This document shows positions 1-5,559 of a stretch of 7,300 nt of DNA, piece by piece (position 1 is the stretch's first letter; each line of letters begins with the position of its first letter). This stretch comes from Acidobacteriota bacterium (GTDB lineage Bacteria > Acidobacteriota > Vicinamibacteria > Vicinamibacterales > UBA2999), in the NCBI GenBank assembly GCA_013140955.1, contig JABFRY010000116.1, positions 1 through 7,300 on the forward strand. The letters run 5' to 3'. The notes below the pieces were generated by a model. The model saw only the letters and a program-made list of their open reading frames with translations. It ran no database searches and was not told where the DNA came from. The position numbers and the translations under genes were made by a program.

Positions 1-15
1 CTGACGTCGGCGCAC

Positions 16-1326
16 TCAGGACACGACGACCCCTGCGCCGCTGTTCACGTACACCGTCCGCCCCCCGACGATCGTCGCCACCACCCCGCCGCGTAGTTCC
101 CAGCCATCGAAGGGCGTGTTCTTCGACAGGGAGACCAGGCGTGACGCCTCGACCCGCACCTCGAGGTCAGGGGCCAGGATCGTGATGTCGGCGGGCGCGC
201 CGACCGAGAGGCTCCCGCCCGGCAGGTTGAGGATCCGTGCGGGATTGCACGAGAGCAGTTCCACCAGCCGGGGGAGCCCGATCACACCGGCGTGCACGAG
301 CCGGTCGAGGCACAGGGGCACGGCCGTCTCGAGACCCACGATGCCGAACGGCGCGCGGTCGAACTCCACGTGCTTCTCGTCGGCATGGTGCGGCGCGTGG
401 TCGGTCGCGATCACGTCGATGCTGCCATCGGCGAGGCCGGCGAGCATGGCGTCGCGGTCGGCTGCCTCCCGGAGCGGCGGGTTCATCTTCGTGTTGGTGT
501 CGTAGGCGACTGGCGACCGGAGCGATTCGTCGGTCAGCGTGAAGTGGTGCGGCGCCACCTCGCACGTGATGCGCACGCCCGCCTCCTTGCCCTTCCTCAC
601 CGCCCGCAGCGACTGCCGGGCGCTCATGTGCGCGACGTGCACGGCAGAACCGGTCAGCTCGGCGAGCAGGACGTCCCGCTCCACCATGATCGCCTCGCAC
701 GCGCCGGGGATGCCCCTGAGCCCGAGCGCCGCGGCCACCACGCCTTCGTGCGCGACACCCTCGCCCTTGAGCGAAGGGTCTTCGCTGTGCTCGATGACGG
801 GCATCCCGAACATCCCGGCGTACTCGAGGGCGCGCCGCATCAGCAGCGCGGTCCTCACGGGATGGCCGTCGTCAGTGATCGCCACGCAGCCGGCGGCATG
901 GAGTTCGCCGATGTCGGCGAGTTGCTCGCCCTTCTGGCCCCGCGAGACGGCACCGATCGGGTACACCCTGGCCAGACCTGCCTCGGCGGCCTTCGCCAGG
1001 ATGAACGCCGTGACGTTGGCGTTGTCGTTCACCGGCGAGGTATTGGGCATGCACGCCACGGCGGTGAAGCCGCCGGCCACCGCGGAGGCGACGCCCGTCG
1101 CCACCGTCTCCTTGTGCTCCTGGCCGGGCTCCCGCAGGTGCACGTGGATGTCGATGAGCCCCGGACACACGACGAACCCCTTCGGCACCTCGACGACCAC
1201 CGCGCCGTCCAGGGGCAGGTCGCGCCCCACCCGCGCGATCCGGTCCCCGTCCACGAGCACATCCAGGTCGCCGTCGAGACCGTTGACGGGATCGACGACG
1301 CGCCCGCCCCTAAACAACCGCTTCAT
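16..1326 (-). CDS. pyrC: Dihydroorotase, class I
   Basis: This enzyme catalyses the reversible cyclisation of N-carbamoyl-aspartate to dihydroorotate, step 3 of UMP synthesis, in the cytoplasm. The 436-residue product has the usual length and motifs of class I dihydroorotases: DIHVHLREPGQEH (59-71, with metal-binding H61 and H63 and substrate-binding R65), MPNTSPVND (93-101), TDDG (151-154, where the bridging residue is Asp rather than carboxylated Lys, as in the Bacillus-like subclass), IEH (H180), HVAHMSA (230-236) and ATDHAPHH (307-314, catalytic Asp309). I chose the ATG at 1326 because a GGAG lies six bases upstream and family homology begins there; the frame is open 17 codons further but only over the pyrB tail. 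The start overlaps the end of pyrB by 17 bp, so translation is probably coupled, and a PyrB-PyrC complex like that of Aquifex is possible. The TGA stop is followed directly by GTG (13-15), which may start another operon gene such as carA, but too little is visible to call it. Confidence 0.97.
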   Translation of the reverse strand: MKRLFRGGRVVDPVNGLDGDLDVLVDGDRIARVGRDLPLDGAVVVEVPKGFVVCPGLIDIHVHLREPGQEHKETVATGVASAVAGGFTAVACMPNTSPVNDNANVTAFILAKAAEAGLARVYPIGAVSRGQKGEQLADIGELHAAGCVAITDDGHPVRTALLMRRALEYAGMFGMPVIEHSEDPSLKGEGVAHEGVVAAALGLRGIPGACEAIMVERDVLLAELTGSAVHVAHMSARQSLRAVRKGKEAGVRITCEVAPHHFTLTDESLRSPVAYDTNTKMNPPLREAADRDAMLAGLADGSIDVIATDHAPHHADEKHVEFDRAPFGIVGLETAVPLCLDRLVHAGVIGLPRLVELLSCNPARILNLPGGSLSVGAPADITILAPDLEVRVEASRLVSLSKNTPFDGWELRGGVVATIVGGRTVYVNSGAGVVVS

Positions 1327-2284
1327 GTTCCGCTCCGCCCGCCAGCAGGTACAGCACGGCCATCCGCACCGCCACACCGTTGGCCACCTGTTCGAGAATC
1401 ACCGAATTGGGACCGTCCGCGACGTCGGAGGCGATCTCCACGCCGCGGTTCATCGGGCCGGGATGCATCACCAGCACATCGGGCCTGGCCAGGGCCAGCC
1501 GCGCGGACGTCATGCCGAAGAGACGGAAGTACTCCCGCAGCGAAGGGAAGAAGGCGCCCTCCATGCGTTCGAGCTGGATGCGCAGGAGCATGACGACGTC
1601 GGCGTCCCGTACCGCCTCCTCCACATGGTGCGTGACCTGCACGCCAAGCCCCGGCAGGTCCACGGGCACGAGAGTCGGCGGGCCGCATGCCCAGACACGC
1701 GCGCCCATTTTCGTGAGCAGCAGGACGTTCGAGCGGAGCACCCGGCTGTGCAGGAGGTCGCCGATGATGGCCACCTTCAGATTCGACAACCGCGCCTTGT
1801 GCTCGCGGATGGTGAAAGCGTCGAGCAGGGCCTGCGTGGGGTGCTCGTGGGTGCCGTCGCCGGCATTGATGACCGCGGACCGACAGGTGCGTGAGAGCAG
1901 GTGGGCCGCACCGGAGGAGGCGTGCCGCACGACGATCATGTCGGGCTGCATCGCTTCGAGGGTGCGTACCGTGTCCACGAGCGTCTCGCCCTTCACCACA
2001 CTCGACGTCCCGGCCGCGATGCTCAACGTGTCGGCGCTCAGGCGCTTCTCGGCGATCTCGAACGACGTGCGCGTGCGCGTGCTCGGCTCGAAGAAGAGGT
2101 TGACGACGGTCTTGCCCCTGAGCGCCGGCACCTTCTTGATGGGCCGGCTTCCGATCTCCTTCATGGCCTCGGCGGTGTCGAGGACGAGCGAGATCTCCTC
2201 AGGTGTCAGCTCGGATACGCCCAGCAGATCCTTGCCGCGCAGGGCCGTGGCCGGCAGGACGTTCCCGCCCTCGACGGCGCTCAT
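1310..2284 (-). CDS. pyrB: Aspartate carbamoyltransferase catalytic subunit
   Basis: This enzyme transfers the carbamoyl group from carbamoyl phosphate to aspartate, the committed step 2 of UMP synthesis. The 324-residue product carries the carbamoyl-phosphate signature FEPSTRTRTSF (65-75), the mobile-loop lysine in SVVKGET (K98), RHASSG (120-125), the HPTQ motif (148-151) in GDGTHEHPTQALLD, and HPGPMNRG (274-281) of the aspartate domain. The length is typical of a catalytic chain. No regulatory pyrI is present, which suits a pathway controlled by PyrR and possibly a PyrB-PyrC assembly. The ATG at 2284 overlaps the pyrR stop as ATGA, with a GGGAGGG stretch (2291-2297) just upstream inside pyrR. 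Its 3' end overlaps pyrC by 17 bp. Second gene of the pyrRBC operon. Confidence 0.97.
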   Translation of the reverse strand: MSAVEGGNVLPATALRGKDLLGVSELTPEEISLVLDTAEAMKEIGSRPIKKVPALRGKTVVNLFFEPSTRTRTSFEIAEKRLSADTLSIAAGTSSVVKGETLVDTVRTLEAMQPDMIVVRHASSGAAHLLSRTCRSAVINAGDGTHEHPTQALLDAFTIREHKARLSNLKVAIIGDLLHSRVLRSNVLLLTKMGARVWACGPPTLVPVDLPGLGVQVTHHVEEAVRDADVVMLLRIQLERMEGAFFPSLREYFRLFGMTSARLALARPDVLVMHPGPMNRGVEIASDVADGPNSVILEQVANGVAVRMAVLYLLAGGAEHEAVV

Positions 2285-2823
2285 GCGCCGCCCTCCCGCT
2301 CCAGCACGACGGCGTCCTCGCCGTCGCTCTCCATCAGCCGCACCTGCACGCTCTCACCGCTCGAGGTCGGCAGGTTCTTGCCCACGTAGTCGGCCTTGAT
2401 CGGCAGCTCGCGGTGGCCGCGATCGACGAGCACCACCAGCTGGATGGACTTGGGCCGGCCGAAGTCGATGAGGGCATCGAGGGCCGCGCGCGTGGTGCGG
2501 CCGGTGTAGAGGACGTCGTCGACGAGCAGGATGCGGCGGTCGTCGATCGTGAAGGGTATTTCCGTGCGGCGCACCAGCGGCTGCGGGCCGACGGCGTGGC
2601 GCATCAGGTCGTCGCGGTAGAGCGTGATGTCGAGGGCTCCGGTCGGGACCTCGCGGCCGGCGATCTCGGCGAGGCTGCGCGCCAGGCGGCGCGCGATGTG
2701 GACGCCGCGCGTCCGGACGCCGACGATGGCGAGGTTCTCGACGCCCTTGTTGCGCTCGACGATCTCGTGGGCGATGCGGGTGAGGGTACGGGAGATGCGA
2801 TCCGCATCCATTACGACGGGCAT
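2281..2823 (-). CDS. pyrR: Bifunctional pyr operon regulator / uracil phosphoribosyltransferase PyrR
   Basis: PyrR senses UMP/UTP against PRPP and binds pyr mRNA leaders to lower expression; many members also convert uracil plus PRPP to UMP. The 180-residue product matches Bacillus PyrR end to end in length and motif order: LTRIAHEIVERNKG (14-27), VGVRTRG (34-40), ITLYRDD (66-72), the PRPP loop VDDVLYTGRT (101-110) and VDRGHRELPIKADYVGKN (133-150). The start was set at the ATG at 2823: a GGAGG lies five bases upstream, and PVVMDADRI aligns with the Bacillus N-terminus. The frame is open about 80 codons further upstream, but only because the leader is a 30-bp repeat without stops. A second in-frame ATG at 2811 (Met5) overlaps the stop of an upstream small frame as TAATG and might be used by coupling. 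First gene of pyrRBC, so it probably controls its own operon through the unusual leader at 2824-2990. Confidence 0.97.
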   Translation of the reverse strand: MPVVMDADRISRTLTRIAHEIVERNKGVENLAIVGVRTRGVHIARRLARSLAEIAGREVPTGALDITLYRDDLMRHAVGPQPLVRRTEIPFTIDDRRILLVDDVLYTGRTTRAALDALIDFGRPKSIQLVVLVDRGHRELPIKADYVGKNLPTSSGESVQVRLMESDGEDAVVLEREGGA

Positions 2824-2948
2824 GCGGACCTCCGGACGATGCACGTGAGACGTCCGCTCGCTCGGACGATGCGAAGGAGTCGTCCGCTCACGCGGATGAT
2901 GCGAATGGTTCGTCCGCTCACGCGGACGGTACGGCGGGATGGGAGCAT
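2811..2948 (-). CDS. Possible 45-codon leader peptide upstream of and overlapping pyrR
   Basis: This is a candidate small gene, not a recognised family. It has an ATG at 2948, a strong Shine-Dalgarno GAGGTG (2952-2957) three bases upstream, and a TAA at 2811-2813 that ends inside pyrR in another frame, forming TAATG with pyrR codon 5. The peptide is Arg-rich (12 of 45 residues) and built from a 10-residue repeat: RVSGR-type cores recur as VRVSGR, IRVSGR and VRASGR, because the underlying 30-bp DNA repeat is a multiple of three. Ribosomes translating it would cross the leader hairpins and reach the pyrR start, so it could act as a regulatory leader peptide or coupling frame. Against it, the same repeats keep other frames open too, and third-position GC (about 73% by my count) is only moderately high. 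The open frame could therefore be a by-product of the hairpin repeats. Confidence 0.38.
   Translation of the reverse strand: MLPSRRTVRVSGRTIRIIRVSGRLLRIVRASGRLTCIVRRSACPS
2822..2941. repeat. Tandem 30-bp repeats: three full copies plus one decayed copy
   Basis: The full units are 2852-2881, 2882-2911 and 2912-2941. The first two match at about 24 of 30 positions, and the last two share their first 15 bases exactly. A fourth, weaker unit (2822-2851) keeps CGGACGATGC and covers the pyrR start codon and ribosome-binding site. Each full unit begins with an inverted repeat of the type GTCCGCTCACGCGGAC (2852-2867, 2882-2897, 2912-2927; perfect only in the last). Units are contiguous without spacers, so this is not a CRISPR array. 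The exact 30-bp phase points to duplication of a functional unit at the DNA or RNA level. Confidence 0.9.
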
Positions 2949-2990
2949 GGACACCTCTTGGCGGCCTCGCAGGGCTCGCGATTAAAGAGC
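2824..2990 (-). promoter_or_regulatory. pyrR-pyrB-pyrC mRNA leader with tandem hairpins, putative PyrR-binding sites
   Basis: If transcription starts near 2990 (from the -10 at 2997-3002), the pyrR leader is about 167 nt long. In the mRNA sense it holds three hairpins in a row. The first (2927 to 2912) is GUCCGC-GUGA-GCGGAC, six base pairs capped by a GNRA tetraloop. The second (2897 to 2882) has the same loop with its outermost pair broken. The third (2867 to 2852) is GUCCG-AGCGAG-CGGAC. All keep UCC on the 5' side and NGNGAG in the loop, varying only at the N positions. Known PyrR-binding RNA has the consensus UCCNGNGAGG, so these resemble it with one extra base after UCC. I see no intrinsic terminator with a U-run, so control at translation initiation, as described for mycobacterial PyrR, is more likely than Bacillus-type attenuation. 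Binding itself is inferred. Confidence 0.6.
2829..2833 (-). promoter_or_regulatory. Ribosome-binding site of pyrR
   Basis: A perfect GGAGG (read 2833 to 2829) sits five bases before the ATG at 2823. It fixes the pyrR start within a much longer open frame. The bases between it and the ATG, together with its last G, read GUCCGC, which is complementary to the GCGGAC arm of the nearest leader hairpin (2852-2857). The site could therefore be masked by RNA pairing. Confidence 0.85.
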
Positions 2991-2996
2991 GCGACG

Positions 2997-3002
2997 AGTA
3001 TA
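2997..3002 (-). promoter_or_regulatory. Putative -10 box for the pyrRBC operon
   Basis: TATACT on the minus strand (3002 to 2997) differs from the sigma-70 consensus at one base and would start transcription near 2990. No good -35 hexamer stands 16-18 bases upstream, where the sequence is GC-rich (GCGGTC or similar), so activity without an activator is uncertain. It forms one half of an inverted repeat with the divergent pyrK -10 box. Confidence 0.45.
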
Positions 3003-3026
3003 GCGCACCCCCGCCCGGGGACCGCC

Positions 3027-3035
3027 TGCTATACT
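3027..3035 (+). promoter_or_regulatory. Putative extended -10 promoter for pyrK-pyrD-pyrF
   Basis: TGCTATACT matches the extended -10 pattern TGnTATAAT with one difference in the hexamer (3030-3035). Extended -10 promoters can work without a -35 element, and none is visible here. The predicted start, about 3041-3043, lies only two to four bases before the pyrK ATG at 3045, so the transcript would be leaderless or nearly so. Confidence 0.55.
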
Positions 3036-3044
3036 GATGCCTCG

Positions 3045-3851
3045 ATGCCCGTCGATGTCGAGGCACGGGTCATTCGGAACACCCGCCTCTCTCCCGACTA
3101 CAACGTGATCGCGCTCGCGGCCCCGGAAATCGCGGCGGTCACGCGTCCCGGCCAGTTCGTGATGGTCAGGCCGGCCCGCGGTCTCGACCCCCTGCTGCGT
3201 CGCCCCTTCTCCGTGTTCGAGATCCTGCGGGACGAAGACCGCCCGATCGGCATCACGATCCTCAGCAAGCGCATCGGCCCCACCACACGGCTGCTCTTCG
3301 AGGCCGCCGAGGGCGACACGATCTCGTGCCTGGGCCCCCTGGGCCAGCCGTTCGCGCTGCCGGAGCCGGACGCGGAGGCCTGGATGATTGCGGGTGGCGT
3401 CGGCCTGGCACCCTTCGCCACCCTCGCCGAGTCGCTGGCCGCGCGGGGCATCCGTTCCACCCTGTTCTACGGGGCGAGGCGCGCGGACGAACTCTTCTAC
3501 CTGTCGTGGTTCGAACAGCGCGGCGTGCGCCTGGTCCTCAGCACCGAGGACGGCAGCGCTGGTGCGCACGGGCGGATCACGGTGCCGCTCGCCGCCGCGT
3601 TCCAGGCAGCTGACGGCGCGCGCGTGGCCTGCTACGCCTGCGGTCCGGAGCCCATGCTGGCCGCCGTCTCGCAGCTGGCCGCCGGGTTCGGGCGCGACGT
3701 GCAGGTCTCGGTCGAACGCGTGATGGGGTGCGGGATGGGCGGCTGCTACAGCTGCGTGGTACCGATGAAGACCCCCGACGGCGGCCACCACTACGTGCGC
3801 TCGTGCATCAGCGGGCCCGTCTTTGCCGGCTCCTCGCTCGTATGGGACTGA
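3045..3851 (+). CDS. pyrK: Dihydroorotate dehydrogenase electron-transfer subunit PyrK
   Basis: PyrK is the iron-sulfur flavoprotein partner of class 1B dihydroorotate dehydrogenase and passes electrons from the FMN of PyrD through a [2Fe-2S] cluster and FAD to NAD+. The 268-residue product shows the ferredoxin-reductase layout: an N-terminal FAD-binding barrel with RRPFS (52-56), a nucleotide-binding domain opening with GGVGLAPF (117-124) and carrying CGPEPML (199-205), and a C-terminal cluster motif C229-x4-C234-x2-C237-x16-C254 followed by GPVF. I chose the ATG at 3045 because family similarity begins there; the frame stays open upstream to 2958, but that runs across the opposing promoter. 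There is no Shine-Dalgarno sequence, and the -10 box lies only nine bases before the ATG, so a leaderless mRNA is likely. It overlaps pyrD by 10 bp. The pairing with PyrD in one transcript fits the obligate heterotetramer of this class. Confidence 0.95.
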   Translation: MPVDVEARVIRNTRLSPDYNVIALAAPEIAAVTRPGQFVMVRPARGLDPLLRRPFSVFEILRDEDRPIGITILSKRIGPTTRLLFEAAEGDTISCLGPLGQPFALPEPDAEAWMIAGGVGLAPFATLAESLAARGIRSTLFYGARRADELFYLSWFEQRGVRLVLSTEDGSAGAHGRITVPLAAAFQAADGARVACYACGPEPMLAAVSQLAAGFGRDVQVSVERVMGCGMGGCYSCVVPMKTPDGGHHYVRSCISGPVFAGSSLVWD

Positions 3852-4783
3852 CGACACCCGTGGACCTCTCCGTGCGGATCGGCTCGCTCCAGCTCGCCAA
3901 CCCGTTCATCGCGGCGAGCGGCTGTTTCGGGTACGGCGTGGAGTACGCCGAGGCCCTCGACCTGTCGCGGCTCGGCGGCATCGCGGTGAAGGGCCTCTTC
4001 CTGTCGGAGCGGCAGGGCCATCCGCCGGAGCGCATCGTCGAGACGCCCGCGGGCATGCTCAACGCCATCGGGCTGCAGGGCATCGGCGTGCACCGGTTCA
4101 TCGCGGAGAAGATGCCGGAGCTGCGCCGGCTGGGTGCCACGACGATCGTGAACATCTGCGGCAGCACGCTCGACGAATACGTGGAGCTGGCGCGGATCCT
4201 GTCGGACGTCGAGGGCGTGGCGGCCCTGGAACTCAACATCTCGTGTCCGAACATCAAGGAGGGCGGCATCCAGTTCGGCTGCAGCCTGCACGGCACCCAC
4301 GACGTGGTCAGCGCGGTGCGGAAGGTCACGCGATTGCCCGTGATCCCCAAGCTCACGCCCAACGTGACGGACGTGGCGTCCTTCGCCCGCGCGGCAGCCG
4401 AGGCCGGCGCCGATGCCGTGTCGCTCGTCAACACGTTCCTGGCCATGGCCATCGACGTCGAGACGCGGCGCCCTCGCCTGTCCAATGTCGTCGGCGGATT
4501 GAGCGGTCCGGCTATCCGCCCGATCGCGGTGCGGATGGTGTACGAGTGCCGGCAGGCCGTGACGATTCCCATCATCGGCATGGGCGGCATTGCCTCGGCG
4601 GAGGACGCGCTCGAGTTCTTCATCGCGGGGGCTACGGCCGTGCAGGTGGGCACGGCCAACTTCGTGGACCCCTTCATCTGGCAGAAGCTGGTGGACGGCC
4701 TGGAGCAGTATCTCGAGCGCCACGCAATCCCGGGCGTCGCGGCCCTCGTCGGCTCGCTCGACACGACCCCGGAGCACGCATGA
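3842..4783 (+). CDS. pyrD: Dihydroorotate dehydrogenase catalytic subunit, class 1B
   Basis: PyrD oxidises dihydroorotate to orotate (step 4 of UMP synthesis) on an FMN-bearing TIM barrel. The 313-residue product has SGCFGYG (26-32), K50 in AVKG, ETPAGMLNAIGLQ (67-79), the catalytic-loop motif LNISCPN with Cys135, PKLTPN (169-174), GGLSGPAIRP (218-227) and the phosphate-binding GMGGI (246-250) and VGT (269-271). A catalytic Cys rather than Ser, the absence of a membrane-targeting N-terminal extension, and an adjacent pyrK identify class 1B, which is soluble and uses NAD+. The ATG at 3842 lies inside the end of pyrK in another frame, with no strong Shine-Dalgarno sequence, so translation is probably coupled. 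The frame is open upstream only over pyrK. It ends as ATGA with pyrF. Confidence 0.96.
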   Translation: MGLTTPVDLSVRIGSLQLANPFIAASGCFGYGVEYAEALDLSRLGGIAVKGLFLSERQGHPPERIVETPAGMLNAIGLQGIGVHRFIAEKMPELRRLGATTIVNICGSTLDEYVELARILSDVEGVAALELNISCPNIKEGGIQFGCSLHGTHDVVSAVRKVTRLPVIPKLTPNVTDVASFARAAAEAGADAVSLVNTFLAMAIDVETRRPRLSNVVGGLSGPAIRPIAVRMVYECRQAVTIPIIGMGGIASAEDALEFFIAGATAVQVGTANFVDPFIWQKLVDGLEQYLERHAIPGVAALVGSLDTTPEHA

Positions 4784-5493
4784 ACAGACTGATCGTCGCC
4801 CTCGATGTGGACACCGGGACGCGGGCGCTGGCGCTGGCCGAGTCGCTGCGCGGGATCGCGGGCGGTCTCAAGGTCGGGAGCCGGCTGTTCACGCTCGAGG
4901 GCCCGTCCCTCGTGCGCCAGCTGGCCGACGACGGCCACAAGGTCTTTCTCGATCTCAAGTTCCACGACATCCCCAACACCGTGGCCCAGGCGGTGGCCTC
5001 GGCCGTGCGCACCGGCGCGTGGATGATCAACGTGCACGCGTCCGGGGGCAGCGCCATGATGCAGGCCGCCGCGGAGGCCGGTCGTCGGGCGGCGCTCGAC
5101 ACGGGCGTGCCGGCGCCACTGCTCATCGCCGTGACCGTCCTCACCAGCATGGATGAAGACGCGCTGCGGAGCGTGGGCGTCGGGCGGGCGCTGCCCGACC
5201 AGGTCGTGACCCTCGCACGGATGGCGCAGGCCGCAGGCCTCGACGGCGTCGTGGCCTCACCGCTCGAAACCAGCATCCTGCGCTCCGCGTGCGGGCCGGC
5301 GTTCGGCATCGTCACCCCTGGGATCCGGGGGGCGTCCGCGGGCACCACGATGGACGATCAGGCACGCACCCTGGGTCCGGCCGACGCCGTTCGTGCCGGC
5401 GCGAGCTACATCGTGGTGGGACGGCCGATCATCGGCGCCCCGGATCCGCGCGCGGCGGCCGAGGCCATCGCCCGGGAACTCGGCACGCCGTAG
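4780..5493 (+). CDS. pyrF: Orotidine 5'-phosphate decarboxylase
   Basis: PyrF decarboxylates OMP to UMP, the final step of the pathway, without cofactors. The 237-residue product matches the short bacterial (Bacillus-like) family: ALD with D9 near the N-terminus, K31 in GLKVG, the catalytic signature DLKFHDIPNTV (58-68, with the D58-K60-D63 charge network), TPGIR (179-183) and the phosphate-binding VVGRPI (212-217, R215). The ATG at 4780 overlaps the pyrD stop as ATGA, and a GGAG (4771-4774) stands five bases upstream. It is the last gene of the plus-strand operon. Firmicute loci often follow pyrF with pyrE, but here a palindromic intergenic region and a convergent unrelated gene follow, so orotate phosphoribosyltransferase must be encoded elsewhere. 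Confidence 0.97.
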   Translation: MNRLIVALDVDTGTRALALAESLRGIAGGLKVGSRLFTLEGPSLVRQLADDGHKVFLDLKFHDIPNTVAQAVASAVRTGAWMINVHASGGSAMMQAAAEAGRRAALDTGVPAPLLIAVTVLTSMDEDALRSVGVGRALPDQVVTLARMAQAAGLDGVVASPLETSILRSACGPAFGIVTPGIRGASAGTTMDDQARTLGPADAVRAGASYIVVGRPIIGAPDPRAAAEAIARELGTP

Positions 5494-5559
5494 GGGGCAC
5501 TCCGGCGCGCTGCCTCCCGCTCCGCCTGCGGCGCGACGATGCGGGAACCACCTGGGGCA

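Larger units (their letters stand above)
2997..3035. repeat. 8-bp inverted repeat spanning the divergent pyr promoters
   Basis: AGTATAGC (2997-3004) and GCTATACT (3028-3035) are exact reverse complements separated by 23 bp of GC-rich DNA. Each arm contains one of the two outward-facing -10 boxes, so the symmetry may simply reflect two similar promoters. It could also be an operator read by a dimeric regulator. The -35 zones of the two promoters overlap, so both RNA polymerases are unlikely to bind together. Confidence 0.5.

Noticed and set aside
1..15. Start of a further operon gene (possibly carA) at the GTG directly after the pyrC stop
   Set aside because: Only five codons are visible and the Shine-Dalgarno sequence is weak; operon precedent alone is not enough to annotate it.
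292..1894. Long plus-strand open frames opposite pyrC and pyrB
   Set aside because: They are shadows of confidently identified minus-strand genes in GC-rich DNA, with Arg/His/Ala-biased translations and no family motifs.
2852..2941. CRISPR-like array from the 30-bp repeats
   Set aside because: The units are contiguous with no unique spacers, have drifted in sequence, and sit in a gene leader.
2824..2990. Bacillus-type terminator/antiterminator attenuator upstream of pyrR
   Set aside because: No stem followed by a U-run is present in the leader; the hairpins are short and repeated, and the last unit overlaps the ribosome-binding site.
2958..3044. A 29-residue N-terminal extension of PyrK from a TTG
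   Set aside because: It would run through the divergent promoter core and its own -10 box; similarity to PyrK starts at the ATG at 3045.
2824..3066. An 81-residue N-terminal extension of PyrR
   Set aside because: It would cross both promoters and the repeat leader, has no Shine-Dalgarno support, and PyrR proteins normally have about 180 residues starting where the ATG at 2823 does.
3791..5037. Long minus-strand open frames opposite pyrK, pyrD and pyrF
   Set aside because: They lie fully antisense to pyrD and neighbours, whose motifs are unmistakable; their own translations show no recognisable domain.
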